A stretch of 64,000 bases of DNA from an uncultured Kiloniellaceae bacterium. GTDB lineage: Bacteria > Pseudomonadota > Alphaproteobacteria > Kiloniellales > Kiloniellaceae. Below the pieces are notes generated by a model. The model saw nothing but the letters and a program-made list of their open reading frames with translations. It was not told the DNA's origin and searched no databases. The stretch spans positions 248,001-312,000 of the forward strand of contig CANMQP010000005.1 of assembly GCA_947500035.1 (NCBI GenBank), read 5' to 3'. Positions 1 through 9,580 of the stretch are shown here, piece after piece; position 1 is the stretch's first letter; every line of letters starts with the position of its first letter. The position numbers and the translations under genes were made by a program.

Positions 1-1
1 G

Positions 2-3000
2 GTCAGCGCCGAAGGGCGTGAAGTCCGCTTTCCCTTCAAGAGAGAATTCGACGTCCGATCCGCGCGGATCGACGGCAAAGTCGTGGTCGACCTCTACGCA
101 CAGCGGGCAGCTGAACGGCGCATCCGGGTGCGCGCGGGTGAACACCCGACCTACAGCCGCATCGTGTTTGATTGGGACAGGCCGGTCGCGGCGCGCCTGG
201 AACAGTCTGAGGGCGAAGCCACTGTCGTGTTCGACCAGGCGGTGGAGTTTGGTCTGGAGCGCGTGCAAAGGAATTTACCGGCTGGAATCACCGGCGTTTC
301 CGTGCCGAAGTCCGACAAAGGAAGCAGGGTCGCGATTCAGGCACCTGAAAATTCAACCTTCCGGCTATTTCGCGATGGCAACAAAACTGTCCTGGATGTA
401 ACACGCCCAACGCAAGAACAAACGGCCGAGGTCAAGAAGGCTGAACCTGAACAGACCGCGGGCAAGGCACCGGTAAACGCGGCTGCTCCTAAGGCGGCTG
501 CAAGCCCTGAAAACACCAACGATCCTGTGGCGTCCGCCGTTGAGAAACCGACATCGCTTCTGCCACAAAAGCCGCAAGCTGATCCAACTGGATCTGCGGG
601 AACGACGGGCATCACACCGGGTGCCGCCGCAACGCCGAATGCCGCTGCAAAGCAGGAGCCCGCAGTGCAAGACACTGCTGCCAATCCGCTCGAGCAGGAA
701 GACAAGAAAGCCATGAGCCGGCCTGCCGGCGAGGAGACGGCGGCGGCGGCCCGTCTGGCCAGGGGCGTGGTGCGCTTCGCGACGCCGGAGAGTATTCGTG
801 CGGCTGCTGCAGCACAGCGGGCGGGCGCCCCGATACCCGAAGACAATCTTGTCACTCTTGATGCCTTCCGGACCGAACTCAATGTCGAGGCGGCACTTGC
901 TCAGGGACAGGATGTCGGGGGTGCGGCAGGCCTTGTGATGCTGGCAGACGATCCGGATCTGCCACAGCTTACACCGGCGCCAGGAAAAACACCGGAACCC
1001 ATCGAGCCGACCGTATTGAAGTTCGGCTGGGATCGCGAAACCGGCGCGGCCGCTTTTCGGCGCGGCAACCGTCTGTGGCTGGTTTTCGACCGGCTTGGTC
1101 CTTTCGACCTGACCCGGCAACTGCGCAGGATTGCGCCTCATCTGGAGCCAATCGACCGTGTGCCGGTCCAGGGCGGTACCGCCGTGCGACTGACGCTGCC
1201 GCCGCTCTTTGCGCCGCGTTTGGCCTTCAACGACAATGTCTGGACCGTCGATATCAGACGGCGCGTGCCATTGCCCGAAGACGCCGTTTCGGTATCTGTC
1301 ACCAATGGGGCACAGGGACCTGAAGTCGTTTTCACACGTGGCAATGCACGGACTCTCTTGTCTATCGCAGATCCCGATCTGAATGACCGCATCATCGTTG
1401 CGCCGGTCCGGCAGCCGGGCCTTGGGGTCGCGTCCGTACAGCAGTTCGCGCAGTTCAGAGCTCTTGTCAGCTATCAGGGCGTGGTGCTGCAGCCGACCGC
1501 TGAAGGCCTTGCCATGAGTCTCGAGAAGCGAGGTGTCGTGGTCTCGGGACGTGAGCCGCTCCAGGTCTCCGGTTCCGACGCCCGCGCCTTGCCCAGCACC
1601 GGGGAGCGCAACCCGCTGGCGGGCGGATCAATGTTCGATCTGGAACAGGCCCGGCGCGGAGGTGACGAGGACTTCACCGCCAACAAGCAGGAACTCCAGC
1701 GCGATGTGGTGCGCAGGGACGCAAACAAGGTCGGGATAGCGAGACTGGATCTGGCGCGCTTCTACTTCGGCCATGGCCGGGCGCCGGAGGCGCTGGGAAT
1801 GCTGCGCCTGCTCGACGCGGAAAATCCTGCCCTCGCGACGGACCCGGAAGTGGTGATGATGAAGGGGGCCAGCCAGTTTCTGACCGACAACTTCGATGAA
1901 GCCGCCCGCAACCTGGCGCATCCGGCGTTGGTCGGCGAGCGGGAGGCGGTGCTGTGGCAGTCGGCTCTTGCGGCAAAAGATCAGGACTGGGAAGCGGCCG
2001 CGACCGGCTTTGCCGAGACAGACGATCTCATTGACCAGTACGCGCGTCCGGTGCGGAACCGGCTGCGTCTTCTGGAGGCCGAAGCCAGTCTGGCGACCGG
2101 GGACACCGGGGGGGCAAGCCTTCAGTTGCGTAAGATTGAGGCGGACGAGCCGACCGAAGCTGAACTGGCGCAAATCGGTTATCTTCAGGGTCGGCGTTTG
2201 CTGCTGGATGGCGAAGAAGAGGAAGCGGCGAAGCTCTGGAAGCAGATCGCGCGCAACCGGCACCGGCCCTCAAGCGCCCGCGCCCGGCTCGCGCTGGTCG
2301 ATATGGGGCTTGATAAAGGGACCATTCCGGACGCGGAAGCCATCGACGAGCTTGAGAACCTTCGATTTGCCTGGCGAGGCGATCAGTTCGAGTTTGCGCT
2401 CTTGCGCCGCCTCGGGGATCTCTATCTGGCCCGGGGCGACTATCGCCGGGGTCTGAAATCCATGCGGCAGGCCGCTTCGCACTTTCCGTCGTCGAAGCGT
2501 TCCGAAGAGGTGACGCGGCGCATGCAGCAGGAGTTCCAGGATCTCTACCTCACGGAAAAGGGACAGGATGTTCAGGCCGTCACCGCTGTTGCGCTCTACG
2601 AGGAGTACAAAGAGCTGACGCCGCCGGGTGAGGAAGGCGATGCGATCATTACCAAGCTCGCGGACCGCCTTGTCGAGGTCGACCTCCTGGACCGTGCCGG
2701 AGATCTGTTGGAAGACCAGGTCAATTACCGTCTCAAGGGGGAAGAAAAGGCCAAGGTTGCGGCCCGTGTCGCTCTGATCCGCCTCCTTGAGCGCAAGCCT
2801 GAAGAGGCTTTGCGTCTCCTGGCCGAAAGCGAAATTGACACGCTTCCCAGCGGGCTCGCGCAACAGCGCCGTCACCTTCAGGCCAAAGCTCTGGCCGAAG
2901 CGAACCGGGAAGACGAGGCGCTGGCACTGCTGGAGGGCGATACCGCCGCGGACGCCCTGCAACTACGTGCAGAGATCCTCTGGAAACAGAGAAACTGGAA

Positions 3001-3328
3001 AGATGCCGGCCTCGCTCTGGCGCGCTTGGTTCCCGCGGAGCCTCCCAAACGGGAGCTGTCCAACAAAGAAGCGCTCGCGGTGCTAAATCTCGCGGTTGCG
3101 CTCACACTCGCCGATGATCGTCCTGCTCTGGAGCTCCTGGCGGAAAGCTACCGCGATCCCATGGACGAAACGCCTCAGGCGGAATCCTTCGCACTGCTGT
3201 CAGGTGATTTAATCGGCAACGACGTCAAGTCGATCACCGAAGAGCTTGCCCAGATCGGTCAAATTCAGGATTTCGTGACCAGCTATCGCCAGCAACTCAA
3301 CTCCACGCAGTTGAGCGAACTGGAATAG
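2..3328 (+). CDS. Large TPR-repeat protein with beta-domain segments, 5' end cut by window
   Basis: The frame is open from base 2, so the start lies outside the window; about 1108 residues are visible. Two similar beta-rich segments (about bases 130-410 and 1000-1260, with FDWDRP and FGWDRE motifs) look like AMIN-type envelope-binding modules. They are joined by a Pro/Ala/Glu/Thr-rich linker (about 410-740). From about base 1690 the protein is helical with repeated A/L/G spacing and motifs such as LARFYFGHGRAPEALGMLRL, typical of tetratricopeptide repeats. It is probably an exported scaffold protein. In related bacteria such proteins sit near flagellar motor genes, and flagellar genes begin 5 kb downstream, but that link is inference. 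The product is not recognised by name. Confidence 0.8.
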   Translation, partial: VSAEGREVRFPFKREFDVRSARIDGKVVVDLYAQRAAERRIRVRAGEHPTYSRIVFDWDRPVAARLEQSEGEATVVFDQAVEFGLERVQRNLPAGITGVSVPKSDKGSRVAIQAPENSTFRLFRDGNKTVLDVTRPTQEQTAEVKKAEPEQTAGKAPVNAAAPKAAASPENTNDPVASAVEKPTSLLPQKPQADPTGSAGTTGITPGAAATPNAAAKQEPAVQDTAANPLEQEDKKAMSRPAGEETAAAARLARGVVRFATPESIRAAAAAQRAGAPIPEDNLVTLDAFRTELNVEAALAQGQDVGGAAGLVMLADDPDLPQLTPAPGKTPEPIEPTVLKFGWDRETGAAAFRRGNRLWLVFDRLGPFDLTRQLRRIAPHLEPIDRVPVQGGTAVRLTLPPLFAPRLAFNDNVWTVDIRRRVPLPEDAVSVSVTNGAQGPEVVFTRGNARTLLSIADPDLNDRIIVAPVRQPGLGVASVQQFAQFRALVSYQGVVLQPTAEGLAMSLEKRGVVVSGREPLQVSGSDARALPSTGERNPLAGGSMFDLEQARRGGDEDFTANKQELQRDVVRRDANKVGIARLDLARFYFGHGRAPEALGMLRLLDAENPALATDPEVVMMKGASQFLTDNFDEAARNLAHPALVGEREAVLWQSALAAKDQDWEAAATGFAETDDLIDQYARPVRNRLRLLEAEASLATGDTGGASLQLRKIEADEPTEAELAQIGYLQGRRLLLDGEEEEAAKLWKQIARNRHRPSSARARLALVDMGLDKGTIPDAEAIDELENLRFAWRGDQFEFALLRRLGDLYLARGDYRRGLKSMRQAASHFPSSKRSEEVTRRMQQEFQDLYLTEKGQDVQAVTAVALYEEYKELTPPGEEGDAIITKLADRLVEVDLLDRAGDLLEDQVNYRLKGEEKAKVAARVALIRLLERKPEEALRLLAESEIDTLPSGLAQQRRHLQAKALAEANREDEALALLEGDTAADALQLRAEILWKQRNWKDAGLALARLVPAEPPKRELSNKEALAVLNLAVALTLADDRPALELLAESYRDPMDETPQAESFALLSGDLIGNDVKSITEELAQIGQIQDFVTSYRQQLNSTQLSELE

Positions 3329-3537
3329 TTGAAGCGGTCAGTGCCTGTTTTTTTGTGGCCCTGAAGGTAACACCCCAGCCCACGACGCCCTGCTTCAACT
3401 CGTTCTACAGTTGCGTCTCGGCGAAGCGACTCCGGTACACGAGTGGCAGCAACTAAAAATTGTGTAGAGTTGTATTGTTTCTCTAATTTTAACTTGTATC
3501 GTATTACTCGGATACCACCTTGAAGGAGTATCCGGAT

Positions 3538-4323
3538 ATGGGTGTTTTTCGGTTTGGTGTTAGCATTTTCGCGAATCTCATCATGACGGTGGTTGGCGGT
3601 TTCATGCTTTATTTCGGGAGTATGAGTCTCGTTATAACAGCGTTGTTTTTTCTCGTGCAGGAAACCGAGATACTGGACACTGAGGTTACGACTACAGAAG
3701 CACTTGCCACTATGAACGCCGGCCCGACGGATCTATTTGCGGATCTGACACCCTGGCTGATCATGTTCGGTCAACTTATTATCGGTTTGCCGCTTGTCGT
3801 CTTGGGCATTCGCGGAATCTTAAAACGCTTGCAGGCAGGCATACCGGAGGAAGACGAAGGCCTGCCAAAAACTTCTGTCGGGCGGATCGGCAACATCCTG
3901 GTGTTTCTCGCCGGCGGGCTCATCGGGCTAAAGCTTATGATTTTTGCCATGCTTGATGTGGCGGATCACCTGCATGTCGATGCGAGTTACATTCGCGCGG
4001 AGGCTGTGGTCGAGAAAACCTGGAAGTCCCCAGGAGCGGAAGACGAGCAGCGTGGTGCCTACTACAGCATGTATCGTTTCCGCACGCCTTCAGGCGAGGT
4101 CTATAAATCGAAAATCAGAGTCCCGCGGCGTGCCGGCAATCACTTTGTCGAAGGCAACAGGGTTTGGATAAAGTACTTGCCGAGCAACCCCAGTGTAACA
4201 GCATGGGAAGCCGGAGAGTCGCTCTCGGACTTCATTCCGCCCCTGTTCTTTTACGCTGTGCTCGTGGCGGGCGGCTTCTGGGGTGTGAAGAGAAACCTGT
4301 TCGGAGTTTCTCAAGCCGCTTAG
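3538..4323 (+). CDS. Membrane protein with DUF3592-type domain
   Basis: I start it at ATG 3538 because AAGGAG (3523-3528) lies nine bases upstream; an in-frame TTG at 3520 would come before that site. The product is about 261 residues with an N-terminal hydrophobic segment, two further membrane segments around residues 75-95 and 120-145, and a last one near the C terminus. Between the last two is a soluble stretch with RAEAVVEKTW, YRFRTPSGEVYKSKIRVPRR and IKYLPSNPS, the pattern of DUF3592 proteins, whose function is unknown. It stands alone. The upstream gap and the gene itself look somewhat less G+C rich than neighbours. Function unassigned. Confidence 0.75.
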   Translation: MGVFRFGVSIFANLIMTVVGGFMLYFGSMSLVITALFFLVQETEILDTEVTTTEALATMNAGPTDLFADLTPWLIMFGQLIIGLPLVVLGIRGILKRLQAGIPEEDEGLPKTSVGRIGNILVFLAGGLIGLKLMIFAMLDVADHLHVDASYIRAEAVVEKTWKSPGAEDEQRGAYYSMYRFRTPSGEVYKSKIRVPRRAGNHFVEGNRVWIKYLPSNPSVTAWEAGESLSDFIPPLFFYAVLVAGGFWGVKRNLFGVSQAA

Positions 4324-4352
4324 CGGGAGCGCGTTGCCCGCGTCGGAGGGGG

Positions 4353-5087
4353 TCAGCGCTCATCCCGGACAATGCGGCCATCTTCCATGGTGATGATCCG
4401 ATCAGCCAGGTCGAGAATGCGATTATCGTGAGTGACCATCAATGTCGTTGTCTGCCGGACTCTGCCCAGGTCTTTCAGGAGCTTAACAACCTGATAGCCG
4501 CTCTCCTTATCGAGCGCGGCCGTCGGCTCGTCCGCGAATACGATCTCCGGATTTCCGACAAGAGCCCGCGCAATCGCGACTCTTTGTTTTTGCCCTCCTG
4601 AGAGGTTGCCGGGCAGGTAGTCGAGACGCTCTCCCAGCCCTAACAGCCGCAAAAGATGACTCGAGGCCTCGTACCAATTCTGCATCGCCGCCGAGCCGTG
4701 AACTTCCAGCGCCATGCGAACGTTCTGCAATGCGGTGAGACTTTCATGCAGATTGTGAGCCTGGAAAATGAATCCGACTTGCCGGCGACAGGCCACGAGC
4801 AGGTCTTCACCTGCGCTGTTCAGCTCATTGCCCAGCAGCCGGATACTGCCGTCGTGGACCTCCCGGAGGCAGCCCATGAGAGTGAGCAGAGTGGTTTTCC
4901 CAGATCCGGACGGGCCCATCAGAATGACCAGTTCACCCCGTTCGATCTCGAGGTTCACATCGAACAGCGCTTGTTTCCGAGCTTCACCTTGGCCGAACCA
5001 GTAGTCAAGATTTTGAACGGCGATTGGCGCCGGGACCTGTCGGCGGCTTGGTTCCGTCACAAGATGAGGCGCCGGAGAAACAGTCAT
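4353..5087 (-). CDS. DevA-type ABC transporter ATP-binding protein
   Basis: ATPase subunit of a DevBCA-like exporter. The Walker A motif GPSGSGKTT, signature LSGGQKQR and Walker B IVFADEPTAALD with a following switch His (VTHDN) are all present. I use ATG 5087, preceded by AGGAG, rather than the longer GTG/ATG options upstream; the product is about 244 residues, normal for this family. The start lies nine bases before the end of the permease gene at 5096, so the two are translationally close and form an operon with the permease and adaptor. DevA-type ATPases power a DevC permease and export glycolipids in cyanobacteria; the substrate here is unknown. Confidence 0.92.
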   Translation of the reverse strand: MTVSPAPHLVTEPSRRQVPAPIAVQNLDYWFGQGEARKQALFDVNLEIERGELVILMGPSGSGKTTLLTLMGCLREVHDGSIRLLGNELNSAGEDLLVACRRQVGFIFQAHNLHESLTALQNVRMALEVHGSAAMQNWYEASSHLLRLLGLGERLDYLPGNLSGGQKQRVAIARALVGNPEIVFADEPTAALDKESGYQVVKLLKDLGRVRQTTTLMVTHDNRILDLADRIITMEDGRIVRDER

Positions 5088-5095
5088 GGCGGCTC

Positions 5096-6271
5096 CTAAA
5101 AAAGGTCTGCCGGATCGGCACCGGCAAGCCGCCGGGTCGCAATCGCACCCGAGATCACGCACATCAGGATCGTTCCAGCCAAAACGAAAAGCGGCCGCAG
5201 GCCTGACATGACCACCGGCAGGCCGGTTGCCATAGAAACCAGCTCATAGAACCCCAGTGCAATGAGCAGGCCGGGCACGAAGCCGAAGAGCGCCAGTATC
5301 AGGGCCTCCTCAAAGACGATCCCCAGAAAGAAGCTTTGACGGTAACCGACGGCTTTCAGCGTTGCATATTCACCCAGGTGATCGGTGACATCCGTGGAGA
5401 GCACCTGATAGACAATGATAATGCCCACAAGCACACCGATGATGATGCCAAAGCCGAAAACAACACCGATGGGACGTTCGGTGGTTTGGTATTTCTGATC
5501 GTCGGCAGCAGCTTGTGCCAGAGTCCGCACGATGCTGTCGCCGCTCTGAAGCCTCTCGCGGAGTGCTGTGACCATCGCGTCAGGGTCGCTGGCCGGCTCC
5601 ACGTTAATCGCGATGTGGGTCGGCGCACCGGGAACACGTCCGGGAAACAGCCGCAGGAATGTCTGATCCGAGACGATCATGTAGCCGTCGGCTTCGAATC
5701 CCGAACCGACCTCGAAGGTTTCGGCCAGGGTCAGCGTCCGGTCATTGATCTCCCGCAGAACGGGCGTGCCGCTATCGATCTCGTCAAACACAGCCGGTTC
5801 CATGTTTCGGGTCTTGCGGTCGATCAAGGCAAAGTCGAGAAGCTTCAGCTGCTCAAGCGCTCTGTTGACCTTCTCGGATACGAAGATTTCTTGGCTTGGA
5901 TCAACGCCGAAGACGTGCAGGCTGACGGCATTACCGTCCTTGGGCTGCCAGTCGATTTTACCGAGGTGTATGGCTGCGGCTTCGGCGACACCGGGAACCG
6001 CCAGGGCCTGATAAAGACGCTGCCGTGGCAGGTTGCTTCCGTCCGACAGGGTATTCGCGTCCGAAGCTGAGATCAGGATGTCCGAGGCGAACAAACCGTA
6101 GGGTAGCTTTGTGCCCTCCATCAGCGCCCCCAGGAAGCCAAGCTGCATGAAGATCAGGATGTTGGCGAAGGCGACGCCTGCGATCGCAGCAGCAAAGCGC
6201 GTCCGGTTGTGGATGAGCTGCAGCCAGCCAATAGGCAGGCGCCCGAACAGGACCGTCAAAAGTCGTGTCAT
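5096..6271 (-). CDS. DevC-type ABC exporter permease
   Basis: A 391-residue permease of the FtsX/MacB-like class. A first membrane segment (about residues 25-50, IAGVAFANILIFMQLGFLGAL) is followed by a large periplasmic domain (about 55-265) and three membrane segments in the C-terminal third (GVVFGFGIIIGVLVGIIIVY, ILALFGFVPGLLIALGF, LFVLAGTILMCVISGAIATR). This topology is that of DevC. It overlaps the adaptor gene by four bases (ATGA at 6268-6271) and is followed by the ATPase gene, so the three subunits are co-made. Confidence 0.92.
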   Translation of the reverse strand: MTRLLTVLFGRLPIGWLQLIHNRTRFAAAIAGVAFANILIFMQLGFLGALMEGTKLPYGLFASDILISASDANTLSDGSNLPRQRLYQALAVPGVAEAAAIHLGKIDWQPKDGNAVSLHVFGVDPSQEIFVSEKVNRALEQLKLLDFALIDRKTRNMEPAVFDEIDSGTPVLREINDRTLTLAETFEVGSGFEADGYMIVSDQTFLRLFPGRVPGAPTHIAINVEPASDPDAMVTALRERLQSGDSIVRTLAQAAADDQKYQTTERPIGVVFGFGIIIGVLVGIIIVYQVLSTDVTDHLGEYATLKAVGYRQSFFLGIVFEEALILALFGFVPGLLIALGFYELVSMATGLPVVMSGLRPLFVLAGTILMCVISGAIATRRLAGADPADLF

Positions 6272-7650
6272 GGATTGCCGCCGGGGTCTTTGGCGTCAAG
6301 GTCTTCACCGCCAAGATTTTCGCCGCCGGGGGCTCCGCCAACAGAGATCCGGGCAATGACCTGCAGGTTCGTGTAACGCGACGCGGTTGCGGAGGAAGCG
6401 GGATCAAGAGCGACCGTCACCTCGATGACGCGCGCGTCCGTATTGGCAGCCGGGTCGTCGTCAATCAGTGTCTGCCGTCCGATCTCCAGGCCGATCTTCG
6501 AAACTCTGCCGGTTAAGGGCGTGGCCAGGGCGTCCGCCTCGATCGTCACCTGGTCGTTCAAAGATACGGCACTGATCTGGGTTTGATAGATCTCCACCTC
6601 GGCTGTCATCCGGTCGATGTTTCCAATATTCAGGACTCCTTCAGTGCCGGGCTTTTCGCCTTCCTGAAGGTGGAGCTTTAAGATCGCGCCGGACAAAGGC
6701 GCGCGTATGTAGGCCCGTTCCAGATCCTGAACACGCCTTGCCAGGTCGATGTTTGCCGCTTGCAGATTGCGGCGCGCGACAACCACGTCGACCTGTTGTT
6801 CGATGTCGTCGGTTTGATAACGTGAGAGTGCCGCTATGGCCCGGTCTACCTCCCGCCGCGCCTGATCGTGGGTTGCGAGACGTTGATCGAGCGTCGCCTG
6901 GGAGATGACTTTCCGTTCCACCAGCACCTGACCGCGTTCGTATTCCTGTCTTGCGTTCACCGCTGCCGCCTCGGCCTGCGCCAAAACGGCTTCGGCCTCC
7001 TCAATGCTGGCGCGCACAGAGGTCCGGGTTTGTGCCAGCGTCGCCTTTTGCACTGAGACGCTTGCTCTGGCAGCTTCGGCCAGTGCCAGGAGTTCAGGCT
7101 CGTTGTCGAGGACGGCAAGGATATCACCGCGTGCGACGCGATCGCCTTCTGTCACCTTCAGCGCGGCAATCTTTGCATCGTTTGAGCCAAAGGGAGGCGC
7201 CACGGTGACGATATCCCCCTCCGGAAGCAGCCGCCCCAGGCCGACGACCGCCTGTGGGCCGGGTGCTACGCCCAACAAAGGGCCGGTGGCTGCAATCGCA
7301 CTGCTGCCTGTAGCTTTCTGGGCCGGAACCGCGATCGGTGTGCTCGTTCCTGCGCCAGGTTCGAGATTGAGCAGTTCCATCGCTTTTTGAAGCCCGGGCG
7401 GTTGAAAATAGAGGCCGATCACGCCACCGGCCGCGACAAGCATCAGAACAAAGGGCAAGTAGCGCAGCAGGCCCAACGAGGTCAAAAGCCGCGAACGGGG
7501 GGCAGGGGCGCCGGAATCCTGTCCCGACACGGCCTCACGCTTGACGATAGGCAGCGGTAGATCCTGTGCAGTCTTCTGCGCAGCGTCGGTCTCGCTCTCG
7601 GGCAGCGCAGCCTGGGGTTCTATCTTGCGCCGGATCGGGCTATCCATCAC
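6268..7650 (-). CDS. DevB/HlyD-type membrane fusion protein
   Basis: A 460-residue periplasmic adaptor. Its cytoplasmic N-terminal tail is Pro/Glu rich, then one membrane anchor (about residues 68-88, YLPFVLMLVAAGGVIGLYF). A biotinyl-lipoyl-like half (VAPPFGSNDAKIAALKVTEG) is followed by a long helical hairpin (about 195-310) and the returning beta segment (RAPLSGAILKLHLQEGEKPG). This is the usual HlyD layout. It is the first gene of the exporter operon and is divergent from the TetR gene at 7743. No TolC-like outer membrane partner lies in the window, so one must be supplied from elsewhere if the pump spans both membranes. Confidence 0.9.
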   Translation of the reverse strand: MMDSPIRRKIEPQAALPESETDAAQKTAQDLPLPIVKREAVSGQDSGAPAPRSRLLTSLGLLRYLPFVLMLVAAGGVIGLYFQPPGLQKAMELLNLEPGAGTSTPIAVPAQKATGSSAIAATGPLLGVAPGPQAVVGLGRLLPEGDIVTVAPPFGSNDAKIAALKVTEGDRVARGDILAVLDNEPELLALAEAARASVSVQKATLAQTRTSVRASIEEAEAVLAQAEAAAVNARQEYERGQVLVERKVISQATLDQRLATHDQARREVDRAIAALSRYQTDDIEQQVDVVVARRNLQAANIDLARRVQDLERAYIRAPLSGAILKLHLQEGEKPGTEGVLNIGNIDRMTAEVEIYQTQISAVSLNDQVTIEADALATPLTGRVSKIGLEIGRQTLIDDDPAANTDARVIEVTVALDPASSATASRYTNLQVIARISVGGAPGGENLGGEDLDAKDPGGNP

Positions 7651-7690
7651 ATGAGACCTCTTGTACGGCGGTGAAATCGCCGTAAATAAC

Positions 7691-7716
7691 TATTAATGAC
7701 TTATGAGTCATTAATA
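7691..7716. promoter_or_regulatory. Perfect inverted repeat, probable TetR operator
   Basis: Arms TATTAATGACT (7691-7701) and AGTCATTAATA (7706-7716) are exact reverse complements around a 4-base spacer. It sits in the 92-bp gap between the divergent TetR regulator and export operon, about 40 bp from the adaptor start and 27 bp from the regulator start. TetR-family regulators bind such palindromes next to their own gene, so it is the likely autoregulatory site controlling both directions. Confidence 0.8.
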
Positions 7717-7742
7717 TATAGGATCAGAAGCGGTAACTGGCA

Positions 7743-8414
7743 ATGGCTGAAAAAAACGAACGGGCTGCCAAAGGCGGGTCTGGGAAATCAGATCGAGTGA
7801 AAACGCCGAAAACGAGGCGTCGGCGGAAGGCCGCGCGGCCCGCTGAAATTATCGAGGCCGGCCTTCAGGAGTTTGCGGAGCGGGGCTTTGCCGGAGCGCG
7901 TTTGGAAGATGTCGCCGCCAGAGCCGGGATTGTGAAGGGCACGATCTACCGCTACTTCGAGAGTAAAGAGGCGTTGTTTGAAGCGGCTGTGCGTTCAAGG
8001 ATCGTACCGATATTGGATGAGGTTGGCGGACTCGTTGATGCCTATACCGGCTCATCCGAGGATCTTTTGCGTATGGTCCTGCAAAGGATTTACGAGAGAA
8101 TCGTAACCTCCGATGCACCTATCCTGATGCGCATCATCATCGCCGAAGGCAATCGCTTTCCTCAGATATCGGCTTACTACCATCGAACAACGCTCTCGAA
8201 AGGGCAGGCACTTCTGAAACGGATTGTCGACCGCGGTATTGCGGGCGGCGAGTTTAGGACCGGACCCGCGACCGAATTGCCGGTCGTCCTGATGGCACCG
8301 GCCATCGTTGCGGCGATCTGGATGATGACGTTTGAACGTCACCAGCCCGTCGGGCCCGAAAAATTCCTGGAGGCCCATCTCGATCTGGTTCTCAACAGCC
8401 TCAAGCAGCGCTAA
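7743..8414 (+). CDS. TetR/AcrR family transcriptional regulator
   Basis: A 223-residue regulator. A Lys/Arg-rich N-terminal tail (residues 1-35) precedes the helix-turn-helix: AEIIEAGLQEFAERGFAGAR, then VAARAGIVKGTIYRYFESKE at about residues 56-76, a very clear TetR recognition helix. The C-terminal part is helical and ends EKFLEAHLDLVLNSLKQ, like AefR-type regulators. Divergent from the DevABC-type export operon with a palindrome between them, so it probably represses the exporter and itself until a ligand binds. Confidence 0.92.
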   Translation: MAEKNERAAKGGSGKSDRVKTPKTRRRRKAARPAEIIEAGLQEFAERGFAGARLEDVAARAGIVKGTIYRYFESKEALFEAAVRSRIVPILDEVGGLVDAYTGSSEDLLRMVLQRIYERIVTSDAPILMRIIIAEGNRFPQISAYYHRTTLSKGQALLKRIVDRGIAGGEFRTGPATELPVVLMAPAIVAAIWMMTFERHQPVGPEKFLEAHLDLVLNSLKQR

Positions 8415-8473
8415 AGGGCGTCGCTGCGCAATGAGGTGTGTGCGGGATCAAGCGGGGCCAATCCCGAGCCTTG

Positions 8474-9220
8474 CTAGCCAAAACTCTTCACCAGACTGCC
8501 CGATACCAGATACCAGCCATCGACCAGGACGAAAAAGATCAGCTTGAAGGGCAGGGAGATCACGATCGGCGGCAACATCATCATACCCATGGACATCAGG
8601 ATCGAGGCGATCACCATGTCGATGATGATGAAGGGCAGGAACAGCAGGAACCCGATCTCGAAGGCGCGGCGCAGCTCACTGATCATGAAGGCCGGGATCA
8701 AAGCGCGCATGGGCGTGTCCGCGGCGGTTTCAATTTCATCGATGTCGCCGAGTTCGATGAAGAGCTTGAGGTCCTGCTCGCGGACGTGAGACAGCATGAA
8801 GTCGCGCACCGGCACAACACCGCGCTCGACGGCCTCCATTTCCGTGATTTCCTCTTCGATCAAGGGCTCGATGGCCTGATCGTAGACTGCTTCCATGGTG
8901 GGCATCATGATGAAGGCGGTGAGGAAGAGCGCCAGACTGACCAGCACTGTGTTCGGCGGAGTCTGCTGAATGCCCATGGCGCTTCGCAGGAACGATAGAA
9001 CCACCACGATCCGCGTGAAGGACGTCACCATCATCAGGATCGCAGGCGCAAGGCTCAGGATCGTGATCAGGGCGACGATCTGAAGTATCCGGCCGGTGCT
9101 GGATCCCACGGAATCGCCCCCCAGATCGAGAGACAGCTCCTGCGCGGTGACCGGCAGAGAGAGCAGGCTCAACGCCAGCGCCAGGGAGACTGCAGGCAGA
9201 AGCAAGCGCAATACGATCAT
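8474..9220 (-). CDS. fliP: Flagellar type III export gate protein FliP
   Basis: A 248-residue core component of the flagellar export gate in the inner membrane. The sequence has an N-terminal signal peptide (about residues 1-26), then LTILSLAPAILMMVTSFTRI-like first membrane helices with RSAMGIQQTPPN, characteristic of FliP, and the C-terminal block FMISELRRAFEIGFLLFLPF and MGMMMLPP. ATG 9220 overlaps the stop of fliO (ATGA). FliP assembles with FliQ and FliR, encoded on the opposite strand 3.4 kb away. Confidence 0.97.
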   Translation of the reverse strand: MIVLRLLLPAVSLALALSLLSLPVTAQELSLDLGGDSVGSSTGRILQIVALITILSLAPAILMMVTSFTRIVVVLSFLRSAMGIQQTPPNTVLVSLALFLTAFIMMPTMEAVYDQAIEPLIEEEITEMEAVERGVVPVRDFMLSHVREQDLKLFIELGDIDEIETAADTPMRALIPAFMISELRRAFEIGFLLFLPFIIIDMVIASILMSMGMMMLPPIVISLPFKLIFFVLVDGWYLVSGSLVKSFG

Positions 9221-9510
9221 GCCTGCCCCCCTTCTTGTGCGATCGCCGGGGGAACGTCATTTTCTATGACAAGCGTGTTGGCCGGCCCGATCATCAAGAG
9301 GTGTTCGATCCCGTCACGTTTGACCAGAACCAGTTTATGGCGACCATCGACCGGACGGACTTCGGTGATCGAGAGGCGTTGCTTCTGCCCGGCCTGAATG
9401 ATCATCCGGCCGCCGAAACCGAACCGCCGGGCCAGAAGAGCGAGGCCGCCAATCAGGCCGAGGACAAAAATCAGGGCCAAAACAAAGCGCAGGTATACTT
9501 CTAAATCCAT
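9217..9510 (-). CDS. fliO: Flagellar biosynthesis protein FliO-like
   Basis: A short 97-residue protein with one N-terminal membrane segment (about residues 5-27, VYLRFVLALIFVLGLIGGLALLA) and a small cytoplasmic beta domain (QRLSITEVRPVDGRHKLVLV, then EHLLMIGPANTLVIEND). This is the FliO pattern; FliO helps FliP assemble. It lies directly upstream of fliP with a four-base overlap, which strongly supports the call since FliO is poorly conserved in sequence. Confidence 0.85.
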   Translation of the reverse strand: MDLEVYLRFVLALIFVLGLIGGLALLARRFGFGGRMIIQAGQKQRLSITEVRPVDGRHKLVLVKRDGIEHLLMIGPANTLVIENDVPPAIAQEGGQA

Positions 9511-9580
9511 GACGCCAATTCAGAGATATGATGTTTTCCGGGAGTGGGACTCTTGTGGTCGATATCAGGGACTGTTGCCG

